Numbered from the stretch's first letter, positions 16,668 through 25,433 are shown. The stretch is 64,000 nucleotides of DNA from Streptomyces sp. NRRL F-525 (GCF_000716605.1 NZ_JNXE01000006.1:62001-126000); one strand, 5' to 3'. The notes: generated by a model not told the origin, from the letters alone. Numbers and translations: made by a program.

Positions 16668-18776
16668 TTGACCGGTGTCGTCGAAACAGCCGAGAGGTCC
16701 CGTATCTGGTCGCACCCGGAGCTCGGGTTGCACGCCGTCCTGGACGCCAACGGGTCGGTGAGACTGGGGAGTTCCGGCCAGGACTGGGACCGCCTCGTCC
16801 CCCTTGTCGAGGTCACCGCGACCGGTCACGGGCGTTTGTGGTCGGGGGAACGTTTTATCGAGACGGCCATCGGCGAGCGCCTGGCCTACCGCGACCACGA
16901 GACGCGGACACTGCGGGACGGCGGCCTGGAGCGTACGACGATCCGGCTCGCGGACCCGGTGACCGGCCTGGCCGCCGAGGTCACCCTGGAGGCGAACCCA
17001 GGCGCGTCCTTCCTGCGCTCGCGGGTACGGCTGGCCAACGAGGGTGTGGAACCGCTCCGGTTGGAGAGCGTGACGACCCTGACCCTCGGCGGGATCACCT
17101 CCTCCCGCTCCGAAGACGGCCTCGACGGACTGACGTTGCACTGGGCGGACAACGACTGGCTCGCCGAATGCCGTTGGCGCCGGGCCGAACTCCGCGACGA
17201 GGTCGTGCCGTTGAGCCGGTTCGCACACGGGCGTGAGGGACGCGGCTGCTTCGAGCGCTATTCGCAGGGGAGTTGGTCCACCGGACGGCACCTCCCGGTC
17301 GCCGCCCTCACCGACCCGGAGGGCAATGCCTGGCTGTGGCAGATCGAGTCCAGCGCGGGCTGGCGCTACGAGACCGGCGAACGCGAGGGCGCGGCCTACC
17401 TCGCCCTGTTCGGCCCCGACGACGCCCACCACCAGTGGCACCAACTCCTCGCTCCTGGTGAGGAGTTCACCACCGTCCCCGCCGTCCTCGTCCGCGCGGA
17501 GACCGGCGGCCTGGACGCTGCCTTCGGCACCCTCACGGACTACCGCCGGGGCATCCGCCGCGACCACCCCGACCACCACACCCTCCCGGTGATCTTCAAC
17601 GACTACATGAACACCCTGAACGGCGACCCCACCACCGAACGGCTCCTGCCGCTCGTGGAGTCGGCGGCGGACGCGGGCGCCGAGGTCTTCGTCATCGACG
17701 CGGGCTGGTACGACGACGACGCCCAGGGCTGGTGGGACTCCGTCGGCGCGTGGGAGCCCGCGCCCAACCGTTTCCCGGGCGGCATACAGGAAGTCCTCGA
17801 CGCCATCACCAAGCGCGGGATGACCCCGGGCCTCTGGCTCGAACCCGAAGTCGTGGGCGTGCGCAGCCCGTTGGCCCGGACCCTGCCCCCCGAGGCGTTC
17901 TTCCGGCGCGGCGGTCTGCGCGTCACGGAACACGGACGGCACCACCTCGACCTGCGCCACCCGGCCGCCCGCGCGCATCTCGACGAGGTCGTGGACCGGC
18001 TGGTGGGGGAGTGGGGCGTCGGCTATCTGAAGCTCGACTACAACATCAACATCGGCCCCGGCACGGAGAACGGGACCGAGAGCCCGGGCGCCGGACTGCT
18101 CGGGCACCACCGCGCCCACCTCGACTGGATGGCCGGACTCCTCGACCGTCATCCCGAACTCGTCCTGGAGAACTGCGGATCGGGCGGTCTGCGCATGGAC
18201 TACGCCCAACTGGCCGTCGCCCAGCTCCAGTCCACCAGCGACCAGCAGGACCCGCTGCGCTATCCGCCCATCACCGCGGCGGCCGCCACCGCCGCCACAC
18301 CCGAACAGGCCGCGGTGTGGGCGTACCCCCAGCCGGACCAGACGCTCGACGAGATCGCCTTCACCCTCACCGGTCCGCTGCTCAGCCGTATCCACCTCTC
18401 CGGCTTCATCAACCTCATGAACGACGAGCAGTTCGACCTCGTCCGCTCGGCCGTCTCCACCTACAAGGAGGTCCGGGAGGAGATCGGCACGGGACATCCG
18501 TTCTGGCCGCTGGGGCTTCCCGGGTGGGAGGACGGGTGGATCGCGCACGGGCTGCGCGGGGCGGACTCGACGTACGTGATGGTCTGGCGGCGGCAGTCGG
18601 ACGACACCGGCCGCACGCTCACGGTCCCGCATCTGCGCGGTGCCGCTGTCCGTGCGACCGTGCTGTATCCGGGGACCTCGGACGCGGGCGCCGAATGGGA
18701 CGCGGCCGAGGGGCAGTTGGCGGTGTCGCTGCCTCGTGCGAACACCGCTGTGCTCGTCCGGCTGAGCGCCGGCTGA
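16668..18776 (+). CDS. GH36 alpha-galactosidase, probably cytoplasmic
   Basis: A 702-residue enzyme of the usual GH36 size with no signal peptide. The N-terminal beta-sandwich (about 1-300) is followed by a barrel. The nucleophile is Asp457 in 'YLKLDYN', the acid/base candidate is Asp525 in 'STSDQQD', and 'LENCGSGGLRMD' is the family Cys-x-Ser-Gly-Gly motif. 'VIDAGWYDDD' lines the galactose site. TTG 16668 follows AGAAGGGGA. It is divergent from the LacI gene across a shared operator region. It should remove terminal alpha-galactose from imported oligosaccharides, which fits the importer and the extracellular glycosidase nearby. A terminator follows at 18790-18824. Confidence 0.88.
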   Translation: MTGVVETAERSRIWSHPELGLHAVLDANGSVRLGSSGQDWDRLVPLVEVTATGHGRLWSGERFIETAIGERLAYRDHETRTLRDGGLERTTIRLADPVTGLAAEVTLEANPGASFLRSRVRLANEGVEPLRLESVTTLTLGGITSSRSEDGLDGLTLHWADNDWLAECRWRRAELRDEVVPLSRFAHGREGRGCFERYSQGSWSTGRHLPVAALTDPEGNAWLWQIESSAGWRYETGEREGAAYLALFGPDDAHHQWHQLLAPGEEFTTVPAVLVRAETGGLDAAFGTLTDYRRGIRRDHPDHHTLPVIFNDYMNTLNGDPTTERLLPLVESAADAGAEVFVIDAGWYDDDAQGWWDSVGAWEPAPNRFPGGIQEVLDAITKRGMTPGLWLEPEVVGVRSPLARTLPPEAFFRRGGLRVTEHGRHHLDLRHPAARAHLDEVVDRLVGEWGVGYLKLDYNINIGPGTENGTESPGAGLLGHHRAHLDWMAGLLDRHPELVLENCGSGGLRMDYAQLAVAQLQSTSDQQDPLRYPPITAAAATAATPEQAAVWAYPQPDQTLDEIAFTLTGPLLSRIHLSGFINLMNDEQFDLVRSAVSTYKEVREEIGTGHPFWPLGLPGWEDGWIAHGLRGADSTYVMVWRRQSDDTGRTLTVPHLRGAAVRATVLYPGTSDAGAEWDAAEGQLAVSLPRANTAVLVRLSAG

Positions 18777-18789
18777 GTCGTACGGCCGG

Positions 18790-18824
18790 TGGAGTCCTCC
18801 CGTCCGGTGGGCCGGGGGACTCCA
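18790..18824 (+). terminator. Terminator of the alpha-galactosidase gene
   Basis: An 11-bp stem (TGGAGTCCTCC against GGGGGACTCCA with one wobble pair) with a 13-nt loop, beginning 13 bp after the stop codon. Confidence 0.65.
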
Positions 18825-18921
18825 GCGCCGTCGGTGCACGGCTGATCCACTGGTGATCGCCATGCGACAGATTTCGTGCACATTCCGTCAGGAAAGCGCC
18901 TTCAGGTGGCAATGCCGGGCT

Positions 18922-18938
18922 GTGGATGCTTCATCCAC
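18922..18938 (+). promoter_or_regulatory. GTGGATG-N3-CATCCAC dyad upstream of the LuxR-type regulator
   Basis: Perfect 7-bp arms about 50 bp before the GTG at 18988. A TAGAGT -10-like hexamer follows at about 18950, so the dyad lies near a -35 position. The protein that binds here is unknown. Autoregulation is possible. Confidence 0.4.
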
Positions 18939-18987
18939 GTACCGCCCCTAGAGTTCTTGAAGTCCACTTTCGGAGGCGGGACCGATT

Positions 18988-21315
18988 GTGCAGGTATCCG
19001 TGACAAGGCAGAACATCGGCCGACCCGTCAGGGCGTCGAGTTTCGTCGGCCGGCGTCAGGAGACCGCCGAGGTCAAGCGTCTGGTGGCCGCCCACCGGCT
19101 GGTGAGCCTGACCGGGACGGGCGGTGTCGGCAAGACCCGGCTGGTGCTGCACGCCGTGCCCCGGCTGGAGCGGGCCTTCGCCGACGGGGTGCACATCGTG
19201 CAGCTGGCCGGTGTGCGGGACGCCTCGCTCGTGCCGCTCGCCCTGATCGAGGCGCTCAACATCCGTGACGTGTCGGGCCGTTCACCGGTGCGGGTCCTCG
19301 TCGACCATCTTCAGGACCGGGAGTCGCTGCTCGTCCTGGACAACTGCGAACACCTGGCGGATGCGTGCTCGCGGCTCGTCGAAACGCTCCTCGCGGAGAC
19401 CGCGGCGGTGCGGGTGCTGGCCACCAGCAGACATCCGCTGGACGTGACCGCCCAACACGTCCTGGAAGTACAGCCGTTGGCGACTCCCACGCCGGGCGAG
19501 CCGCTGCCTCCCAGGCCCGCGCTGGAGTACCCGGCGCTGGCCCTCTTCGCCGACCGGGCCGCCGCCGTCCTGCCCGGGTTCGCCCTCACCACGGCCAACC
19601 AGGACGCGGTGGCCGCCCTGTGCCGTCGGCTGGACGGGCTGCCGCTCGCGATCGAGCTGGCGGCGGTACGGATGCGCGCCCTCGGAGTGCAGCAATTGCT
19701 CGAACGCCTCGACCGCCGTTACCGGTTGCTGGCCGACAGCACGGGCGGTGACGAGACTCTGGCGCGCCACCGCACCCTGCGCGCGGCCGTCGACTGGAGC
19801 CACGACCTGTGCACCCGGGAGGAGCAGACGGTGTGGGCGCGCGCCTCGGCCTTCGCCGGGAGCTTCGACCTGGGCGCGGCCGAGGAGGTCTGTGCCGGGC
19901 CCGGTCTCGACCGCGACGAACTGGTGGACGCCGTGGCCGGGCTGGTCGACAAGTCGCTGCTGGTCCGGGACGGCGACGCCGTCCATGCCCGGTACCGGAT
20001 GCTGGAGTCGATCCGGCAGTACGGCCTCGACCGGCTCCGCGAGGACGGGGCGGGCGCGGAGGAGGCGGCCCGGCGCCGGGTGCGGGACTGGTGCCTGGAT
20101 TTCGTCGAGGAGTGTGAGGAGCGCTGGTTCGGCCCCGACCAGCCGGAGTTGGTACGGCGGCTGCACGCGGAGTCGGACCTGATCCGCTCGGCGTTCGAGT
20201 TCTGCCTGAACACACCGGGGGAGCTGCGGGCCGGGTTGAAGCTGGCCGGGCACCTGTGGTTCTTCTGGTTCGCGACCGGCGCCCTGGTCGAGGGCAGGTA
20301 CTGGCTGGAGCGCCTGCTCGCCGCCGCCCCCGAGCCGAGCGTCGCACGGGCCCGCGCCCTGTGGGCCCTCGCCCTGATGCTGCTCAGCCAGGGCAACGCC
20401 GGCCGGGCCGCACCCCTCGTCGAGGAGGCCCGCGAACTCGCCCTGCGGCTGGGCGACGAGGCCGAGGTGGCACACACCTTCTTCGGCCGTGGCGGTGCCC
20501 TCCTGATCAGCGGCGACTACACGCGGGCACGGGCCGTGTACGAGGAGGCGCTCGCGCTCCCGCCGCGCGAGGGCGAGTCGATGAGCCTCGTCGGCTTCAA
20601 GTACGTGGAACTGGCCCATGTCCTCGCGATCCAGGGCGAGTTCGACCGTGCCATGGCCCTGTGCGAGGAGTTCCGGCAGGTCTGCCGCACCTACGGCGAA
20701 CAGTGGATCCACTCCTACCTCCTGCGCATCCTGGCCTTCGCCGAGTGGGCCAAGGGCGACCAGGTCGTGGCCAGGGTGCACGCCCGGGAGTGCCTGCGGC
20801 TCAAGCGGGCGGTCGGTGACGTGTTCGGCATCGGCATGACGCTGGAACTGCTCGCCGCCGTCAACGCCCGTGAGGGCGAGGGGCGTTCCGCCGCCGTGCT
20901 GCTGGGCGCCGCCAAACGGATCTGGCAGGACGCCCACGTCGCACTGGACCGCACCCCGTCCCACGGCCCGGTGCGCACCGAGGCCGAGGACGGCGCCCGC
21001 GCACTGCTGGGCGACGGCTTCAAGTGCGCCTACCGCGAGGGCCTCGACCTCACCTCGGACCACGCGGTGGCCTACGCGCTGGGCGAGCGGGAGTCCGCGC
21101 CCCGGCCGGTGCTCGACAGCCCGCTCACCCGCCGCGAGACGGAGGTCGCCGAACTGATCGCCGAAGGGCTGACCAACCAGCAGATCGCCGACCGGCTGGT
21201 CGTCGCGCTGCGCACGGCGGAGGGCCATGTGGAGCGCATCCTCAGCAAGTTGGGCTTCACCTCGCGCAGCCAGGTCGCCGTCTGGGCCCAGTCGCGCCGG
21301 GCCACCCGCCCCTGA
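18988..21315 (+). CDS. AAA/STAND ATPase regulator with C-terminal LuxR DNA-binding domain
   Basis: A 775-residue one-component regulator. The P-loop is 'GTGGVGKT' at 43-50, with a likely Walker B 'LLVLDNCEHL' near 115-125 and 'GLPLAIELAA' typical of NB-ARC/AfsR-like ATPases. The middle (about 370-690) is TPR-like helices. The C-terminus (about 705-770) is a LuxR helix-turn-helix: 'LTRRETEVAELIAEGLTNQQIADRL' ends in the standard recognition helix (read in two parts). GTG 18988 follows GGAGGCGGG. Such regulators switch on nearby or unlinked metabolic genes when a ligand drives oligomerisation. No obvious structural target adjoins it. Confidence 0.85.
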   Translation: MQVSVTRQNIGRPVRASSFVGRRQETAEVKRLVAAHRLVSLTGTGGVGKTRLVLHAVPRLERAFADGVHIVQLAGVRDASLVPLALIEALNIRDVSGRSPVRVLVDHLQDRESLLVLDNCEHLADACSRLVETLLAETAAVRVLATSRHPLDVTAQHVLEVQPLATPTPGEPLPPRPALEYPALALFADRAAAVLPGFALTTANQDAVAALCRRLDGLPLAIELAAVRMRALGVQQLLERLDRRYRLLADSTGGDETLARHRTLRAAVDWSHDLCTREEQTVWARASAFAGSFDLGAAEEVCAGPGLDRDELVDAVAGLVDKSLLVRDGDAVHARYRMLESIRQYGLDRLREDGAGAEEAARRRVRDWCLDFVEECEERWFGPDQPELVRRLHAESDLIRSAFEFCLNTPGELRAGLKLAGHLWFFWFATGALVEGRYWLERLLAAAPEPSVARARALWALALMLLSQGNAGRAAPLVEEARELALRLGDEAEVAHTFFGRGGALLISGDYTRARAVYEEALALPPREGESMSLVGFKYVELAHVLAIQGEFDRAMALCEEFRQVCRTYGEQWIHSYLLRILAFAEWAKGDQVVARVHARECLRLKRAVGDVFGIGMTLELLAAVNAREGEGRSAAVLLGAAKRIWQDAHVALDRTPSHGPVRTEAEDGARALLGDGFKCAYREGLDLTSDHAVAYALGERESAPRPVLDSPLTRRETEVAELIAEGLTNQQIADRLVVALRTAEGHVERILSKLGFTSRSQVAVWAQSRRATRP

Positions 21316-21404
21316 TGCCGTAGGGCTGGGACGGCGTACCGCCGGGACCACGAACTGCAGAGATCACGTACGGCCGCGAACCGAACGAGAAGGAAGGCAG
21401 ACCG

Positions 21405-22409
21405 ATGGCACACGGAGAACCCACGACACCCACCACGCCCAACACACCTGTCCCACCCGTCCCGCCCGTGAAGCACCACGCCGGCATCCACTCGTCCGAC
21501 GAGGAGTTCCTGGCGGTGGTGGTGCCGTTCCTCAGGGACGGCATCGTCGCCGAGGACGAACCGGACCCGGTGGTCATCACCACCCCGCGCAAACTCGACC
21601 TGCTACGGGACACGCTCGGCCCGGACGCCCGCCAGGTCGACTTCCGCGACTCGGCCCGCTGGTACCGCGGCAGCCCCGCCAACAGCATGGCCACCGCCCT
21701 CGACTACTACGTCACGCACGCGAGCCCCGAGGGCCTGCTCCACATGACGGGCGAGCCGGTCTGGGACGGCCGTACGCCGCGCCAGATCCCCGAGTGGAAG
21801 CGGTACGAGGCCCTCGCCACCGAGCTCTTCACCGGCGCCCCGCCCGACCTGATGTGCCTGTACGACACCCGGACCGCACCGCCGGACGTCGTCGACGCCG
21901 CCCGACACACCCACCCGACGGAACTCAACCGGCAAGGCGTCCAGCCCAGTTCGCTCTTCACGGAACCCGCCGTCTACGCGATGCAGGGCCTCGGGCCGCT
22001 GCCCGCACCGCCCGGGGACGCGGTCGGCGTCGGCCTCGACGGGGACCTGACCGCCGGTCACCGGTTCGCGGCGGAGCAGGCGCGGGCGCGCGGCATGGCA
22101 CCCGACGAGGCGGCCCGCTTCGGGCAGGCCGTGTCCGGCGCCACGCGGTATGCCGCCTCCCAGGGCTGCGACCGCGCAGACCTGCGGCTGTGGTCGACCC
22201 GGCAGCGCGTCATCTGCGAACTGCGCGCCCAGCGCGGCCGTATCACCGACCCGTTCCTAGGCTTCCGGCCGCCAGGTGCCGAGGTACGGCCGGAGGACGG
22301 GCTCTGGCACACCCGCCAGGTCTGCGAGTTCGTGGACATGAGGTCCGGCGACGGGGCGAAGGAGGGGTGGACCATCCGTATGGAGACGGCTCTCGTATCG
22401 GCAGGTTGA
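21405..22409 (+). CDS. MEDS-domain sensor, anti-sigma regulatory kinase-like
   Basis: A 334-residue cytoplasmic protein. The N-terminal 'KHHAGIHSSDEEFLAVVVPFL' region and 'DLMCLYDTR...HPTEL' match the MEDS (DcmR-type sensory) domain common in Streptomyces. The C-terminal ~110 residues resemble a degenerate histidine-kinase/RsbW-like ATPase fold ('LRLWSTRQRVICELRA...DPFLGFRPP'), with no clear N- or G-box. GAAGGAAGG precedes ATG 21405. It is followed 143 nt later by an RsbW-like gene on the same strand. The two probably belong to a partner-switching or light/redox sensing pathway. The ligand is unknown. Confidence 0.75.
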   Translation: MAHGEPTTPTTPNTPVPPVPPVKHHAGIHSSDEEFLAVVVPFLRDGIVAEDEPDPVVITTPRKLDLLRDTLGPDARQVDFRDSARWYRGSPANSMATALDYYVTHASPEGLLHMTGEPVWDGRTPRQIPEWKRYEALATELFTGAPPDLMCLYDTRTAPPDVVDAARHTHPTELNRQGVQPSSLFTEPAVYAMQGLGPLPAPPGDAVGVGLDGDLTAGHRFAAEQARARGMAPDEAARFGQAVSGATRYAASQGCDRADLRLWSTRQRVICELRAQRGRITDPFLGFRPPGAEVRPEDGLWHTRQVCEFVDMRSGDGAKEGWTIRMETALVSAG

Positions 22410-22552
22410 CGAACCGGCCCGCGGATTCGGGTAGTTCCCCCCGCGCCTCGAAGGGCAGGGCGGACGCATGGTGGACAGGAGGCCGGGTCTGTTGGCGGAC
22501 CCGGCCTCGCACCGCACGAGCCGAACGCCCCAGGGGCCGAAGGGAAACGACC

Positions 22553-23236
22553 ATGCCGAACGACCGTCCACGCGGCCTGCCGACCGTGGGCGACGGCTGC
22601 ACCACGATCCTGGGCCCGGGAAAGTCCTCGGTCCGCCAGGCCAGGGAACTCGTCCGCAAACGGCTCGCCGAGTACGGCCTCCAGAGCCTGGTGGACATCG
22701 CCGAACTGCTGGTCAGCGAACTCGCCACCAACGCCGTCGTGCACGCGGGCGGCCGCTACCGGCTCACCCTGTCCCTCGGCGTCGGCATCCTGCGCTGCGA
22801 GGTCGCGGACGAGCGGCGACACCTTCCCCGGCCGCCGCACCGGCGGGTCGAGCGTGACGACGGCCTCGACGTGGACCCCGACAGCGAGAACGGCCGCGGG
22901 CTGTTCCTGGTCGACGCGCTCGCCCACCGGTGGGGCAGCCGGCTCGTGGAGGAGGGCAAGGAAGTGTGGTTCGAGCTGGAGATTGACGCGTCGGACAGCA
23001 CGGGTGACGACGCGGCGAGGACAGATGTGCACCTTCCGGCACCGGCCGGGCCACGGGCTCAAGTAGCGCACGGCTGCGCCGAGTTGGATCACGAGCGGGC
23101 GGACCACCACTACAGCCCTGACGGCGACCGCACCGAGGACCTCGGACTGCTCGGCCGGCACCGCCCACGGCGTCCGGTGCCGGGCACGGTGTCCCGGGCG
23201 GCCCATGGTCCGGCACCGGCCGCCGTTTCCGCTTGA
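22553..23236 (+). CDS. RsbW-like ATP-binding anti-sigma factor/kinase
   Basis: A 227-residue protein. Residues about 20-145 are an HATPase_c domain of the RsbW class, with N-box 'ELLVSELATNAVVHAGG' and G-box 'GRGLFLVDALAHRWG'. The last ~75 residues are a polar, Arg/His/Pro-rich tail, longer than in most Streptomyces homologues (about 140-150 residues), and look disordered. GAAGGGAAA precedes ATG 22553. The expected role is to bind or phosphorylate an anti-anti-sigma partner; neither partner nor sigma factor is in the window. The stop codon runs into an 18-bp tandem repeat. Confidence 0.8.
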   Translation: MPNDRPRGLPTVGDGCTTILGPGKSSVRQARELVRKRLAEYGLQSLVDIAELLVSELATNAVVHAGGRYRLTLSLGVGILRCEVADERRHLPRPPHRRVERDDGLDVDPDSENGRGLFLVDALAHRWGSRLVEEGKEVWFELEIDASDSTGDDAARTDVHLPAPAGPRAQVAHGCAELDHERADHHYSPDGDRTEDLGLLGRHRPRRPVPGTVSRAAHGPAPAAVSA

Positions 23237-23287
23237 GCACGCCTATCGCTTTGAGCACGCCTACCGGTTCGAGCACGCCTACCGCTG
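23234..23287. repeat. Three 18-bp tandem repeats between convergent genes
   Basis: Units at 23234-23251, 23252-23269 and 23270-23287 share GAGCACGCCTA(T/C)CG with few differences. They start at the stop codon of the RsbW-like gene and end 7 bp before the stop of the converging PAP2 gene. No hairpin terminator is visible there. Confidence 0.8.
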
Positions 23288-23294
23288 AGCGCGG

Positions 23295-24002
23295 CTACGG
23301 GCGGGTCCGCTCACGCGGTGGTTCCGTGCTGGGCCCGGCCGGATCCGCCTCGTCGGCTGTCAGCCGCGTCGGCAGCCACCAGGCCGCCGCGCACACGCAC
23401 ACCCCGAGCCAGCCGACGGCGAACAGCCAGCCACCGACCACATCCGTGAACCAGTGCACGCCCAGATACACCCGGGTCAGCCCGACCAACGCACCCCAGC
23501 AGCCGACGGCCAGGCAGAGCGGGGTTCTGCCGTGCGGGGCGCGCACGGATATCGCGAGGATCAACAGACCGGCGGTGAGCGCCGCCGTGGTGGTGTGGCC
23601 GGAGGGGAAGGACCAACCCGAGGCGTGCGTGGCCCAGTTGCCCAGCGCCGGGCGGGGCCGCGAGACCAGTTCCATCACGCCGTAGCGCAGGCCCTGGCCG
23701 GTGGCGAGGCAGGCCGGGGCCAGGGTCGCGGCGAGGAGGCGCTGGCGGGCGGTGCGGCCGGTGAGGAGTCCGGCGAGGATCAGGAGCGCGTACGGGATGA
23801 CGCCCGTGCCGGTCGCGGTCAGACCGCGGGCGACCGCAAGCGCCACGTCCGGGCGGTGCGCGACGGACCAGGACACCGCGTCCTCGTCCCCGAAGAGCGG
23901 GGCGCCCTCGTGCCCGAGCACCACCATGGTCAGCACGCCGAACGCGGTCCAGGCGCCGAGGCCCGCGCTGCCCGCCAGCTCGGAGACGTCCTTGCGGTTC
24001 AT
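23295..24002 (-). CDS. PAP2-family phosphatase (second of two)
   Basis: A 235-residue membrane protein with about six helices. The PAP2 signature is split into 'LVSRPRP', 'SFPSGHTTT' and 'GLTRVYLGVHWFTDV', giving the expected Arg-Pro, Ser-Gly-His and Arg...His-Asp catalytic groups. Members dephosphorylate lipid phosphates such as undecaprenyl diphosphate or phosphatidate on the outer face of the membrane. The ATG at 24002 overlaps the stop of the first PAP2 gene. It is the last gene of the DedA-PAP2-PAP2 operon. Confidence 0.88.
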   Translation of the reverse strand: MNRKDVSELAGSAGLGAWTAFGVLTMVVLGHEGAPLFGDEDAVSWSVAHRPDVALAVARGLTATGTGVIPYALLILAGLLTGRTARQRLLAATLAPACLATGQGLRYGVMELVSRPRPALGNWATHASGWSFPSGHTTTAALTAGLLILAISVRAPHGRTPLCLAVGCWGALVGLTRVYLGVHWFTDVVGGWLFAVGWLGVCVCAAAWWLPTRLTADEADPAGPSTEPPRERTRP

Positions 24003-24604
24003 GACACCAGCAGCGGTCGCAGCCGGGTGGCCGTGATCCGCCGGGTCAGGGGGCCGGGGTGGCGCTTCAGCAGGACCATCGCACCGAGCGCCAGGAGCGC
24101 GCCGACCGCCACGCCCGCCACGACGTCGTGCGGATAGTGGACGCCGACCCAGACCCGGGAGCCCGCCATCGCGAGCGCGGCCACGGCGGCGACCGCACCG
24201 AGGCGGCGGGAGACGAAGAACAGGGCGACCGCTGCCGCCGCGGCGATGGTCGCGTGGTTGCTGGGGAAGGACCAGTCGCCCCGCATCGGACACGCCTCCA
24301 GTGTGACCACCCGGAGGGTCTGACAGGGCCGGCTCTCCCGCACCGCCGACTTGAGCAGCGAGTCGATGCCGTACGCGGCGACCACGACCACCGGCACGGC
24401 CAGCGCCGTCACCGCCGCCTCGGCACCGACCCGGCGCGCCCGCCACCAGCCCACGACCATCAGCACGGCGAACACCACGAGCCCGTACGTCGACCACGCC
24501 GAGACCGCGCCGTCCAGCCAACCGGGCGCGTGCTGGGCGGAGTTGACCACATCCGTGTAGGCCTCGCCGTCGATCGACGATCCCTGGAAGGCGACGAGGA
24601 TCAT
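23999..24604 (-). CDS. PAP2-family phosphatase (first of two)
   Basis: A 201-residue membrane protein with motifs 'KSAVRESRP', 'SFPSNHAT' and 'GSRVWVGVHYPHDVVAG', the three parts of the PAP2/BcrC catalytic site. The second motif has Asn in place of the more usual Gly, as in BcrC-type proteins. The start ATG 24604 overlaps the DedA stop and its own stop overlaps the next PAP2 start. Likely role: recycling of polyprenyl or phospholipid phosphates, together with its DedA neighbour. Confidence 0.88.
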   Translation of the reverse strand: MILVAFQGSSIDGEAYTDVVNSAQHAPGWLDGAVSAWSTYGLVVFAVLMVVGWWRARRVGAEAAVTALAVPVVVVAAYGIDSLLKSAVRESRPCQTLRVVTLEACPMRGDWSFPSNHATIAAAAAVALFFVSRRLGAVAAVAALAMAGSRVWVGVHYPHDVVAGVAVGALLALGAMVLLKRHPGPLTRRITATRLRPLLVS

Positions 24605-25278
24605 CCGCGCACCTCCCCGGCCTTCGCCGCCCGAGACGCCTTGCGGGAGCGGTACACCTCGGCGACGAGAGGCAGCAGCGACACGACCACGATCAGGGCG
24701 ACCATCGGCAGGAGGTACTTGTCGACGTTCGGGATCGAGGAACCCAGGGCATACCCGGCGAGCGTCAGCCCCAGGCTCCACACCAGACCACCGGCCACCT
24801 GCCACACGGTGAACGTCCGCACGGGCACCCCGAGCGCGCCCGCCACGGGATTCAGCACCGTCCGTACTACGGGCACGAAGCGCGCCAGAACCACCGCCTT
24901 CGCGTAGCCGTACCGCTCCAGCAACTCCTCGGCCCGCCGGGCGCCTTCGTGCAGGCGGGCCGAGCGGCTGCGGGCGAGCAGCGCGCCGCCCGCCTTCCGC
25001 CCGAGCAGATACCCGCACTGTGCCCCGGCGAGCGCGCCCACCGCCGCCGCGACCAGCAGGGGCGGCAACGACAGCTTCACGGCTCTGTCGGCGCCGCCGG
25101 AGCACAGCAGCCCCGCCGTGAACAGCAGGGAGTCGCCGGGCAGGAAGAACCCGATCAGCAGCCCCGTCTCGGCGAACATCACCACGCCGACACCCAGCAC
25201 ACCGAAGGCGGCCAGCAGTGACCTGGCGTCCAGCACGTTCACCGCGAGCTGGGAGGCCAGGTCGAGGGGTGTGGTCAT
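24601..25278 (-). CDS. DedA-family membrane protein
   Basis: A 225-residue DedA/SNARE-associated (PF09335-like) membrane protein. Visible motifs are 'FAETGLLIGFFLPGDSLL' and 'FVPVVRTVLNPVAGAL', where conserved acidic and Arg residues are needed for undecaprenyl-phosphate or phospholipid translocation in studied members. It is first in the operon with two PAP2 phosphatases, a sensible set for polyprenyl-phosphate recycling. TACA/TGTA dyads sit just upstream at 25303-25355. Confidence 0.9.
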   Translation of the reverse strand: MTTPLDLASQLAVNVLDARSLLAAFGVLGVGVVMFAETGLLIGFFLPGDSLLFTAGLLCSGGADRAVKLSLPPLLVAAAVGALAGAQCGYLLGRKAGGALLARSRSARLHEGARRAEELLERYGYAKAVVLARFVPVVRTVLNPVAGALGVPVRTFTVWQVAGGLVWSLGLTLAGYALGSSIPNVDKYLLPMVALIVVVSLLPLVAEVYRSRKASRAAKAGEVRG

Positions 25279-25302
25279 CGGCGCGCGCCCTTCCGCAGGT
25301 AT

Positions 25303-25355
25303 GACTACAAACGTCTCTGACTACAAATCTGTAGACGGTCTACTCAACTGTAGAC
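25303..25355 (-). promoter_or_regulatory. Tandem CTACA-N4-TGTAG-type operators before the DedA operon
   Basis: GACTACA-AATC-TGTAGAC lies at 25319-25336. GTCTAC-N6-GTAGAC lies immediately beside it at 25338-25355. A weaker half-site, GACTACA, is at 25303-25309. The sites are 25-77 bp upstream of the DedA start, where the promoter must be. The core matches the dyads at 1848-1887 and at 25416, and resembles BlaI/CopY-family operators. Confidence 0.6.
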
Positions 25356-25415
25356 GATTGCAGAGGGCGAGGAGTTCCGCACTTTTGCCCGGACGTTGCC
25401 GATTCATGACTGATC

Positions 25416-25433
25416 GACTACACGCATGTAGTC
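25416..25433 (+). promoter_or_regulatory. Perfect GACTACA-N4-TGTAGTC dyad between DedA and efe genes
   Basis: An 18-bp site with 7-bp perfect arms, 56 bp before the EfeUO start. It shares its core with the dyads at 25319 and 25338 on the DedA side, so one repressor could silence both divergent units. Confidence 0.6.

Noticed and set aside
23234..23287. CRISPR-like array
   Set aside because: There are only three direct 18-bp units without spacers and no cas genes.
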